From Plesiocystis pacifica SIR-1 (GTDB taxonomy: Bacteria; Myxococcota_A; Polyangia; Nannocystales; Nannocystaceae), in NCBI RefSeq assembly GCF_000170895.1, contig NZ_ABCS01000062.1:1-61810 (forward strand): a DNA stretch of 61,810 nt, in the 5' to 3' direction. Below are positions 1 through 7,838 of the stretch, piece after piece. A program made the translations under genes and the position numbers. How positions within the stretch are numbered: position 1 is the first letter of the stretch; each line of letters begins with the position of its first letter. Below the pieces are notes generated by a model, which did no database searches, had not been told where the DNA came from, and saw nothing but the letters and a program-made list of their open reading frames with translations.

Positions 1-109
1 TAGAGCTCGCAGGGGAGACCCCACGAGGAAAATCCAAGTCAAGTAGAGCGGAATTCAGTTGTCGGAACGCAGCCCGAGTCGCGCTCGAGTCGGGCCGCGT
101 CGGGAGGGC

Positions 110-1645
110 TCAGCGGACGTAGCCGTCGCCCTCGTTGCGCCGGCGCAGGAAGGCCGGGACTTCGCGGTCGCTGCCGTTGCCGATGTCGCTGCGGCTCCAG
201 CCGCCGCTCATGCCAGCGCCGCCGCTGGTCATGCTGGCGCCGGGTCCAGCCCCGCGCTGGTAGTGCCCGGACTCCTGGGGCTGCGCGGTGCCGTGGGGAA
301 TGGGTTGGCCCTGGGTGGGCATGGGCGCGTGGCCGCCGTGCTGGGCGTGGCCGCCGTGCTGGGCGTGGCCGCCCATGTGTCCGCGCCCGTGGCCGTGACC
401 GCCGGCGACGGGGGCCTGCTGAGAGGCGTGGGGCTGACCGCCGAACATGGGGTTGATCTTGGGCGGCGCGGCGGGCTTTTGCTGCTGCTTGCGCTGCAAG
501 CTGGCGCCGAGCACCGGCGGGCAGTTGGACGACTGCGGGGCGTGGCCGCGCTGTTGCTGCTGGCCCTGGCCCATGTTCATGCCGCCCATGCCGGGCAAGA
601 CCATGTTGAGCTGCTGGGACTGGCGGCGGGCCCGGTTGGCGTGGGCCGCGATGGCGTTGCCGAGCAGCTCCTCCTCGGGCTCGTGCTGGTCGAAGCCGGT
701 GGCGATGACGGTGATCCGCAGGGCCTCGCCCATGTTCGGATCGACGACGGCGCCGAAGATGATGTTGCAGTCCTCGTGGGCCGCTTCCATGATCAGCGAG
801 GCGGCCTCCTCGACCTCGTGCAGGCGCAGGTTGGGCCCGGAGGTGATGTTCATCAGGATGCCCTTGGCGCCCTGGATGGTGACGTCCTCGAGCAGCGGGC
901 TGTTGATGGCCTGCTGCGCCGCGGCGACGGCACGGCCCTCGTCGGCGCCGACGCCCATGCCCATGAGCGCGCGGCCCTGGCTGGCCATGATCGTGCGCAC
1001 GTCGGCGAAGTCGACGTTGATGATGCCCGGGATGGTGATGAGATCCGAGACGCCCTGGGTGGCGTGCTGGAGCACCTCGTCCGCGAGGCAAAAGGCGTCC
1101 ATCAGCGTGCTGTTCGCCGAGGTGACGTGCAGCAAGCGATCGTTGGGGATGGTGATGAGCGTGTCGACGGCCTGCTCGAGGCGCTCGATGCCCATCTCGG
1201 CGAACTTCATGCGCCGGCGGCCCTCGAAGGAGAAGGGCTTGGTGACGACGCCGACGGTCAGCGCTCCGCACTCGCGGGCGACCTGGGCGATGATCGGGGC
1301 CGCGCCCGTGCCGGTGCCGCCGCCCATGCCGGCGGTGACGAAGACCATGTCGGCGCCCTCGAGCAGTTCGCCGATCTCGTTGACGCTCTCGAGCGCTGCC
1401 TCGCGCCCGCGCTCGGGGTTGGCACCGGCGCCGAGGCCTCGGGTGACGCGGCGCCCGAGCTGCAGGCAGGTCGGCGCCTGGTTGCGCTCGAGGGCCTGCA
1501 CGTCGGTGTTCGCGGCGATGAAGTCGACGCCGGGGACCTTGGACGCGATCATCGTGTTGACCGCGTTGCCGCCAGCACCGCCCACGCCGATCACCTTGAT
1601 CTTGGCCTGGTCGTTGAAGGCGTCGTCGAGTTCGAAGTGAGCCAT
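110..1645 (-). CDS. ftsZ: Cell division protein FtsZ
   Basis: Tubulin-like GTPase that forms the cytokinetic ring. The N-terminal Rossmann glycines (VGGAGGN, about residues 21-27), the tubulin signature GGGTGTG (about 108-114) and the T7-loop region NVDFADVRTIM are all present. The core ends near residue 320 and is followed by a long linker (total 511 aa, against about 380-400 in E. coli). Residues about 410-450 of the linker are Gly/His-rich with a tandem GGHAQH repeat. The conserved C-terminal peptide (DREVPAFLRRR, about 493-503) that binds FtsA/ZipA-type partners is retained. The gene stands alone: no ftsQ/ftsA lies upstream, where a divergent PLP enzyme starts 289 bp away, so it is not in a dcw cluster within this window. 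Confidence 0.98.
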   Translation of the reverse strand: MAHFELDDAFNDQAKIKVIGVGGAGGNAVNTMIASKVPGVDFIAANTDVQALERNQAPTCLQLGRRVTRGLGAGANPERGREAALESVNEIGELLEGADMVFVTAGMGGGTGTGAAPIIAQVARECGALTVGVVTKPFSFEGRRRMKFAEMGIERLEQAVDTLITIPNDRLLHVTSANSTLMDAFCLADEVLQHATQGVSDLITIPGIINVDFADVRTIMASQGRALMGMGVGADEGRAVAAAQQAINSPLLEDVTIQGAKGILMNITSGPNLRLHEVEEAASLIMEAAHEDCNIIFGAVVDPNMGEALRITVIATGFDQHEPEEELLGNAIAAHANRARRQSQQLNMVLPGMGGMNMGQGQQQQRGHAPQSSNCPPVLGASLQRKQQQKPAAPPKINPMFGGQPHASQQAPVAGGHGHGRGHMGGHAQHGGHAQHGGHAPMPTQGQPIPHGTAQPQESGHYQRGAGPGASMTSGGAGMSGGWSRSDIGNGSDREVPAFLRRRNEGDGYVR

Positions 1646-1934
1646 TTTTGGTTCCTCTGTGGGGTTTGGGGTGGGTTCCGCGCAGCTCGCGGGGAGGGTC
1701 GGTGTTCAGGCTTTATCGGGTCCGGATCTGCGGCGCAAAAAAGCGGACAAAACCGAAACGAGCTGCGAACGCCGCTATCCTACATGCACCTACCTGTCGC
1801 CGTTGACAGTCAGCCACCTGGCCCAGGAGGCGGTTTTGCGGGACCCGCACTGCTTGGCTCGCATGCGGAACCAACCGATCCGTTCCCGAAAATGCGGATG
1901 TCTTCTCCCACATCCGAAATGCACGGCGCCGTGA
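1646..1934. promoter_or_regulatory. Divergent ftsZ / oxoamine-synthase intergenic region
   Basis: This 289-bp non-coding stretch between two divergent genes must hold both promoters. A perfect 7-bp inverted repeat, CGGATGT at 1895-1901 and ACATCCG at 1910-1916, lies 19 bp before the start of the + strand gene and could be an operator or a leader hairpin. A TTGACA occurs at about 1803-1808 but no convincing -10 was identified, so promoter positions are not assigned. Confidence 0.4.
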
Positions 1935-4439
1935 ATGAAAGCGCTTACGGCTCGGCACTTCCTGGATGTCATGGCTGCCACGCACAACTTCTTCGACACC
2001 CTCGATCAGGTCATCAGCGACGGCGCAGAGCGGAGGCTCGGCCAGCTCCACACCTCGAACGAGCGCCTCGACGGGCGGCAGATTCGGGTCGAAGGCCAGG
2101 ACCTCATCCACTTCGGTTCGTGCAGCTACCTCGCCCTCGAGCGGCACCCCGCTCTGACGGCGGGGGTCGTCGACGCGGTCCAGCGCTACGGCACGCAGTT
2201 CTCCTCGTCGCGGACCTTCATGTCCCTGGGCCTCTACGAGGAGCTCGAGACCCTGCTCGGCGAGATGTTCAACCGTCCCGTGATCGCCACGGCGACGACG
2301 ACCCTCGGGCACCAGTCCTCGCTGCCAGTCATCGTCGGGGACGACGACGCCGTCATCCTCGACCAGCAGGTCCACGCCAGCGTCCAGACCGCGGCGCAGC
2401 TGCTCAAGGCCCGCGGGGTCGAGACCCACGTGGTCCGCCACAACCGCATGGACGCCCTCGAGCGCAAGCTTCTCCAGCTCAAGGCCAAGAAGCGGCACAT
2501 CTGGTACCTCGCCGACGGCGTCTACTCGATGTACGGCGACTGCGCGCCGATGGCCAAGCTGCTCGAGCTGCTCGATCGCCACGAGCAGTTCCACTGCTAC
2601 ATCGACGACGCCCACGGCGTCGGCTGGGCCGGCAAGTTCGGGCGCGGCTACGCCCTGAGCCAGATGCCGCTGGGCCCCGACGGGCAACCCCGCGAGCAGC
2701 ACGAGCGCATGGTCGTCGCGGTCTCGCTCAACAAGTCCTTCGCGGCCGCCGGCGGGGCCCTGGTCCTGCCCAACGAGGCCATGCGCCAGCGCATCCGCAA
2801 CTGCGGGCCCACGCTGATCTTCTCCGGGCCCATCCAGCCGCCCATGCTCGGGGCCGCCGTCGCCTCGGCCAAGCTCCACCTGTCCGAGGCGCTGCCGGTG
2901 ATGCAGGCCGAGCTCGCCGACAAGGTCGCCTATTGCCAGCAGACCATGGACGAGCTCGGGCTCCCGCAGATCGGCGTGTCCGGGGCCCCGCTCTTCTTCG
3001 TCCCCGCCGGCTTGCCGCGCATCGTCTACAACATCGTCCACCGCATGAAGGCCGAGGGCTTTTACTGCAACACGGGCGTGTTCCCGGCCGTGCCCATGCG
3101 CAACGGCGGGGTGCGCTTCACCATCAACCGCGAGCTGTCCAAGGCCGACATCCGGTCCATGCTCGAGCGCCTGCGCCACCACTACCCCCTGGCCCTGGCC
3201 GAGGAGGGGCAGACTGAGGAGCGCTTCAAGAAGGACTTTCGCTTCTGCGGCCTCGACCGGACCCTGCAAGCGCCCATCGAGCGCGTCGAGGAGCCGACCG
3301 CCAACGCCTTGAAGATCCGCAGCTTCGACAGCATCGCCGAGCTGACCCCCGACCAGCAGGGGCGCTGGGACCAGCGCTTCGCCGACCGCGGGCCCATGAG
3401 CGTGGCGACCTTGCTCGAGCTCGAGCAGGCCTTCGCCAACCCCGACGCGCCCCGCGAGCACCTCGACTTTCGCTACGTCGAGATCGAGGACGAGCAGGGC
3501 GCGCTGGTGCTCGCGGCCCACTACGTCGTCGGCCTGGTCAAGGAGGACATGTTCGCCAAGGTCGAGGTGTCCGAGAAGGTCGAGGCGATCCGCGCTGGCG
3601 GGGACCCAGACTTCCTCGTGTCCAAGGCCGTGGTCCTGGGCTCGCCGCTGAGCGTGGGCGAGCACCTCTTCCTCGACCGCGAGCACCCCCGCTGGGCCGA
3701 GGCCCTGTCGGAGCTGACGGGCCTGCTGCAGACCGTCAAGGAGGAGTGCGGCGCGACCCAGGTGTTCCTGCGCGACTTCCCCCGCGGCGCGGACAAGGCC
3801 CTCGAGCGGCGCATGCTCGAGCTGGGCTACTTCGAGTTCGGCCTGCCCGACATGATGGTCATCGACGACCTGCGCTGGGCCGACCGCCAGGACTACCTCT
3901 CGCGGCTGAGCTCCAAGTACCGCTACAACGTGCGCAAGGAGGCCATCGCCCACGAAGAGCGCTTCGAGGTCCTGGTCGGCGATGAGGATCCCGCCGCGCC
4001 CCTCGACGAGGCCGAGCTGCGCCGCTGCTACGAGCTCTACTGCCAGGTCCACGCCGGCGGCCTGCAGATCAACGTGTTCCGCTTGCCTTACGCCGTGTTC
4101 GCGGCCATGGCGCGCCACGCAGACTTCGACGTGCTGCGCTTTCGGCTCACGGACGAGCCCCAGCGCGGGACCGTGGCGGTGATGTTCAGCTACGTCGGGC
4201 CCACGCGCTACTCGGCGCTCATCGTCGGCTTCGACAAGGCCATCGTGCGCAGCCACAAGGTCTACAAGCAGGCCCTGTTCCGCACCGTCGAGCGGGCCCA
4301 CGCCCTCGGCTCGGCCTCGCTCAACCTCGCGTTCACGGCGGAGCTCGAGAAGAAGAAGCTCGGCGCCCGGCCCAGGCCGACCTGCGCCTACGTGATGCTC
4401 GACGACACCTTCTCGGCGAGCGTGCTCGAGGCCGTCTAG
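1935..4439 (+). CDS. Alpha-oxoamine synthase fused to GNAT acyltransferase
   Basis: Two-domain protein of 834 aa. Residues about 1-415 are a PLP-dependent alpha-oxoamine synthase (the 8-amino-7-oxononanoate / serine palmitoyl / KBL family, condensing an amino acid with an acyl-thioester). The PLP-phenol aspartate lies in DDAHGVGW (D225, H227) and the Schiff-base lysine in SLNKSF (K267). Residues about 450-830 resemble the FemAB/BioF2-like GNAT fold (Acetyltransf_6), with the segment SSKYRYNVRKEA. Single oxoamine synthases are about 400 aa, so this is a genuine fusion. The product is unknown; a ketone amine that is then acylated in cis is an inference. No bio genes are adjacent. An ATG at 1971 is an alternative start. 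It ends 1 bp from the convergent aroE stop. Confidence 0.85.
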   Translation: MKALTARHFLDVMAATHNFFDTLDQVISDGAERRLGQLHTSNERLDGRQIRVEGQDLIHFGSCSYLALERHPALTAGVVDAVQRYGTQFSSSRTFMSLGLYEELETLLGEMFNRPVIATATTTLGHQSSLPVIVGDDDAVILDQQVHASVQTAAQLLKARGVETHVVRHNRMDALERKLLQLKAKKRHIWYLADGVYSMYGDCAPMAKLLELLDRHEQFHCYIDDAHGVGWAGKFGRGYALSQMPLGPDGQPREQHERMVVAVSLNKSFAAAGGALVLPNEAMRQRIRNCGPTLIFSGPIQPPMLGAAVASAKLHLSEALPVMQAELADKVAYCQQTMDELGLPQIGVSGAPLFFVPAGLPRIVYNIVHRMKAEGFYCNTGVFPAVPMRNGGVRFTINRELSKADIRSMLERLRHHYPLALAEEGQTEERFKKDFRFCGLDRTLQAPIERVEEPTANALKIRSFDSIAELTPDQQGRWDQRFADRGPMSVATLLELEQAFANPDAPREHLDFRYVEIEDEQGALVLAAHYVVGLVKEDMFAKVEVSEKVEAIRAGGDPDFLVSKAVVLGSPLSVGEHLFLDREHPRWAEALSELTGLLQTVKEECGATQVFLRDFPRGADKALERRMLELGYFEFGLPDMMVIDDLRWADRQDYLSRLSSKYRYNVRKEAIAHEERFEVLVGDEDPAAPLDEAELRRCYELYCQVHAGGLQINVFRLPYAVFAAMARHADFDVLRFRLTDEPQRGTVAVMFSYVGPTRYSALIVGFDKAIVRSHKVYKQALFRTVERAHALGSASLNLAFTAELEKKKLGARPRPTCAYVMLDDTFSASVLEAV

Positions 4440-4440
4440 C

Positions 4441-5289
4441 CTAGCCCTGGATTCCGATCGCCCTGCCCATGGCCGCCACCGCGGTCGTGGGCAGTTCGCG
4501 TTGCAGCCACAGCTCGAGGGCGCGGACGCCCTGCCACAAGAGCATGGGCAGGCCGTCTTGGCCGGGGAGCCCGCGCGCGCGCGCCTGGGCGAGCAGGCCG
4601 TGTTCGGGCGCGGGGTAGACGATGTCGACGACGCGGGCGTCCGCCGTCAGCGCGTCGAGCTCCAGGGGCACCGGGAAGTCCGCGGGGCCCTCGGCGAGGC
4701 CGACGATGGTGGTGTTGACCAGCAGCTGGGCGTCGAGCTCGAGGGCCGCCCAGCTCGTCGGTTGGATGCGATCGGCGAAGCTCGGGAAGCGCTCGGCGAG
4801 GCCCTCGGGCCTGCGGCTGACCCAGCGCAGCTCGAGCTGCGGGGCGTGGGCGAGGAGGGCGTCGACGATGGCCCGGGAGGCGCCGCCGGAGCCGAGCACG
4901 ACGGCGCGGCGCAGCTGATCGAGGGGCGGACCGGGGAGCTGGGCGAGGCCGGCGACAAAGCCCACCCCGTCGGTGTTGTGGCCGACGACGCCGAGCTCGG
5001 GGTCGAAGCGCAGGGTGTTGACGGCTCCGACGCGCGCGGCCTCGGGGGCGAGCTGGTCGCAGATCGCCAAAGCGGCGCGCTTGTGCGGGACGGTCAGGTT
5101 GACGCCGCCGAAGCCGAGGGCCGCGGCGCCGCGGATCGCCGCCTCGAGCTGCCCGGGCACGACGTGGAAGGGCAGGTAGCGGTGCGGCAGACCGAGGGTG
5201 GCGAAGGCCGCCCCGTGCATGGCCGGCGAGCGCGAGTGGGCGATGGGGTCTCCGAACACGCCGAAGGCCTGGGGCAGGATCTCGCTCAT
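4441..5289 (-). CDS. aroE: Shikimate dehydrogenase
   Basis: NADP-dependent reduction of 3-dehydroshikimate to shikimate. The 282-aa protein has SRSPAMH near the N-terminus, NLTVPHK with the catalytic lysine (K70), HNTDG with the catalytic aspartate (D107), the dinucleotide-binding GSGGASRA and a VNTT motif. All expected elements are present and the length is normal. The ATG overlaps the xseA stop in an ATGA arrangement (4 bp), so it is translationally coupled behind xseA. The other shikimate-pathway gene in the window, aroC, lies 26 kb away. Confidence 0.96.
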   Translation of the reverse strand: MSEILPQAFGVFGDPIAHSRSPAMHGAAFATLGLPHRYLPFHVVPGQLEAAIRGAAALGFGGVNLTVPHKRAALAICDQLAPEAARVGAVNTLRFDPELGVVGHNTDGVGFVAGLAQLPGPPLDQLRRAVVLGSGGASRAIVDALLAHAPQLELRWVSRRPEGLAERFPSFADRIQPTSWAALELDAQLLVNTTIVGLAEGPADFPVPLELDALTADARVVDIVYPAPEHGLLAQARARGLPGQDGLPMLLWQGVRALELWLQRELPTTAVAAMGRAIGIQG

Positions 5290-6728
5290 GGGTCGACCGC
5301 CCCAGCCTTGGAGCGGACCTCGACGGACAGCTGGCCCTCGCTCAGGCGCAGCGAGACGGCGTCGCCGACCTCGACCTCGCTGGCCTTGCGGATCACCCGG
5401 CCGCCCTCGTCCCGGGCCAGGGCGTAGCCGCGGCCGAGCACCGCCAGGGGCGAGAGGGCGTCGAGCTTGCCGGCGGCCCGAGCCAGGCGCGGGCGCAGCT
5501 CGGCGGTCATCGAGCGCCCGGCCCGGATCAATCGGCGCTCGAGCTCGTGGAGGGCGCGGCGCTGCTGGGCGACGCGGACCCGGGGATCGACGGCGGCGAG
5601 GCGCTCGGCGAGGGCCCGGTGGCGGCGGCGGTCGGCCTCGAGGGCGCCGCGAACCTCGACGAGCAAGCGCGCGTGGCTGTGCTCGAGCTGGCCGCGCTGC
5701 TCCCGGACCCAGCTCCGACCCCAGCGCTCGAGCCGGCGCGAGCCCCCGTGCAAGCGCGCGCCCAGGTCCACGGTCCGCCGCTCGATGTTGCGGACCATGC
5801 GGCGCTGGTACTCGTCGAAGCGGGCCGCGAGCTCGCGGCGATCGGGGACGACGAGCTCGCCCGCCTGCGAGGGCGTGGCGGCCCGGCGATCGGCGACCAG
5901 ATCGCACACGGTCACGTCGACCTCGTGGCCCACGGCCGAGACCACGGGCACCGGGCAGTCGACCACGGCCCGCGCCAGGCCCTCGTGGTTGAAGGCCCAC
6001 AGGTCCTCCATGGAGCCCCCGCCCCGGCCCAGGATGATCACCTCGATGTCTCGCGCCTCGGCAGCCCGGGCCAGCAGGCGCAACGCGGCGATGAGCTCGT
6101 AGGGCGCCTCGGGGCCCTGGACCTTGGCCGGGGAGAGCAAGATGGGCGTGGGCATGCGCCGACGGACGACCTTGATGATGTCGTGCACGGCCGCGCCGTT
6201 GGGGCTGGTGACCACGCCGATGCCCCGGGGCCACGCAGGCAGCGGCCGCTTGCGAGCCTCGGCGAACAGGCCCTCGTCGTGGAGCTTGCGCTTGAGCTGC
6301 TCGAGGGCCAGGGCGAGCTCGCCGACGCCCACCGGCTCGGCCCGCTCGGCGTAGAGCTGAAAGCGTCCCTGGGCGGCGTAGATGCCCATGCGGCCGAACA
6401 CGCGCAGGCGCTGCCCCTCTTGCAGGCGAAAGCGGAGCCGACGAACGCTGGTCGCCCACATCGCCGTGGGCAAGGCCCCCCGACCGTCCTTGAGGGTGAA
6501 GTAGGCGTGGCCGCTGCGCGGGAGCACGAGGTTGGAGACCTCGCCCTCGACCCACAGCCCGGCGATGTGTTGCTCGAGGGTTCGGTGGGCGAGCTCGACG
6601 GCCTCGGACACGGCGAACACCCGCGGGCGTCGGCCGCCCCCGCGCTCGCCTCCGCCCGAGCTGCCCGGACCGCCGCGACCCCCGGGGGCGCCCGGTCGCT
6701 TACCGAAGGGGATGCCGCGCCTGGCCAT
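5286..6728 (-). CDS. xseA: Exodeoxyribonuclease VII large subunit
   Basis: Catalytic subunit of the ssDNA exonuclease that yields oligonucleotides. The 480-aa protein has an N-terminal OB-fold, preceded by a Gly/Arg-rich tail of about 35 residues, then the catalytic domain with GRGGGSMEDLWAFN. A long helical region and a C-terminal VLGRGYALA segment typical of the family follow. The start at 6728 (MARRGIPFGK) was chosen because the 44 extra upstream codons are low-complexity Arg/Pro and unlike the family. No xseB small-subunit gene is adjacent. It overlaps aroE by 4 bp. Confidence 0.95.
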   Translation of the reverse strand: MARRGIPFGKRPGAPGGRGGPGSSGGGERGGGRRPRVFAVSEAVELAHRTLEQHIAGLWVEGEVSNLVLPRSGHAYFTLKDGRGALPTAMWATSVRRLRFRLQEGQRLRVFGRMGIYAAQGRFQLYAERAEPVGVGELALALEQLKRKLHDEGLFAEARKRPLPAWPRGIGVVTSPNGAAVHDIIKVVRRRMPTPILLSPAKVQGPEAPYELIAALRLLARAAEARDIEVIILGRGGGSMEDLWAFNHEGLARAVVDCPVPVVSAVGHEVDVTVCDLVADRRAATPSQAGELVVPDRRELAARFDEYQRRMVRNIERRTVDLGARLHGGSRRLERWGRSWVREQRGQLEHSHARLLVEVRGALEADRRRHRALAERLAAVDPRVRVAQQRRALHELERRLIRAGRSMTAELRPRLARAAGKLDALSPLAVLGRGYALARDEGGRVIRKASEVEVGDAVSLRLSEGQLSVEVRSKAGAVDP

Positions 6729-6804
6729 GGCCCGCGGTTGTATCACCCGCGGCGGCGGCGGCGAAGCAGACCGCGCCCGTGGCGTGCGACAATCCCGGGT
6801 CTCC

Positions 6805-7830
6805 ATGCCCCGAGCCGACCACGCCCTCGCCCTCGAGCAGGCCCTGCGCGTCGACCCCAACGACGCGGCGACCTGGCAAGTCTACGCCGACGCCCTCAAC
6901 GATCGCGGCGACCCCCGCGGGCAGCTGATCGCCCTCCACCACCGCCGCCTCGCCGCGCCCCACGACCCCGTGGTGGCCGCGGCCTTCGCCGAGCAGCTCG
7001 CCCGCGTCGAGGCCAGGCTCGCCGAGCGGCCGCTGCCGGTCTTCGACGGGCCCCACGAAGTCGACGGGGACGACGACGTCGTCGACTGGAGCGACGTCGA
7101 GATCCGCCCGGTCCAGCTCGAGCAGCGCCACGGCTTCGTCCTGAGCCTGTCGATGGCCCTGACCCCGGTGAACCTCCAGGCCCTCGCCGAGCTCCTCGCC
7201 CACCCGGCCGCCACGCTGCTCGGGACCCTGCGCATCCACGACCCCAGCTCACACCTCGCCCAGCCCGAGGACTACGACTACGACGAGGAGTGGTTGCCCC
7301 AGGCCCTCGCCCTCGACCGCCTCGACAGCCTGTGTCGCCTCGACCTGCGCAGGCTGGCGCGCCTGGCCGTCGAGTATTCGCCCCTGGGCAAGTCGGCGAT
7401 CGCGCGCCTGGCCCAGACCGAGAGCCTGGCCAACTTGCGCGCCCTCGACCTGCGCTACGCGTGCATCGGCGACGCGGGCCTCGAGCGCCTCGCTACCGCC
7501 GATGCCCTGAGCGCCGTCGACGACTGGAGCCTGCAGCGCAACCGCGTCGGCGCCCGGGGTCTCCGGGCCCTGCTCGGCGCGGGCCCGAGCGACGCCCGTG
7601 CGCCCCTGCGCCGCCTCGACCTGCGCGACAACCCCCTCGGCCCCGAAGGCGCGGCCGTGATCGCCGACTCCCCGCGCGTCGCCAAGCTCGAGCGCCTGCT
7701 CGCCTACCAGCGCGACCTCGGCCCCGCGGGCGCCCAGGCCCTCGGTCGCGCGAGCCAGCTCCCCGTCGCCATCCGCCGGCTGTGGGCCGGCGTCGCCCAT
7801 GGCCTCGCCCCCGCCTCTGCCCCTGTCTGA
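6805..7830 (+). CDS. TIGR02996-domain protein with leucine-rich-type repeats
   Basis: The 341-aa protein opens with an N-terminal motif of the repeat-companion type (TIGR02996): residues about 4-45 with DPNDAATWQVYADALNDRGD. This domain is abundant in myxobacteria and planctomycetes. The rest (about 170-320) has LRALDLRYACIGDAGLE and LRRLDLRDNPLGPEGA, which look like ribonuclease-inhibitor-type LRRs. No catalytic motif or signal peptide is seen. The ATG at 6805 is preferred over upstream codons that lack the domain. It lies 8 bp before a 2OG oxygenase gene, suggesting co-transcription; a scaffold or recognition role is an inference. Confidence 0.8.
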   Translation: MPRADHALALEQALRVDPNDAATWQVYADALNDRGDPRGQLIALHHRRLAAPHDPVVAAAFAEQLARVEARLAERPLPVFDGPHEVDGDDDVVDWSDVEIRPVQLEQRHGFVLSLSMALTPVNLQALAELLAHPAATLLGTLRIHDPSSHLAQPEDYDYDEEWLPQALALDRLDSLCRLDLRRLARLAVEYSPLGKSAIARLAQTESLANLRALDLRYACIGDAGLERLATADALSAVDDWSLQRNRVGARGLRALLGAGPSDARAPLRRLDLRDNPLGPEGAAVIADSPRVAKLERLLAYQRDLGPAGAQALGRASQLPVAIRRLWAGVAHGLAPASAPV

Positions 7831-7838
7831 GATCCGCC

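Noticed and set aside
59..3217. Long + strand ORF of about 1050 codons antisense to ftsZ
   Set aside because: Shadow frame from GC-rich codon bias; translation is low-complexity and ftsZ is unambiguous on the other strand.
4441..6555. 704-codon ORF joining aroE with upstream sequence
   Set aside because: The upstream part is an alternative frame of xseA; aroE starts at 5289.
5547..7838. Upstream extension of the 2OG-oxygenase frame
   Set aside because: The extension lies opposite xseA and in another frame of the TIGR02996-type gene, and is Arg/Pro/Ala low-complexity.
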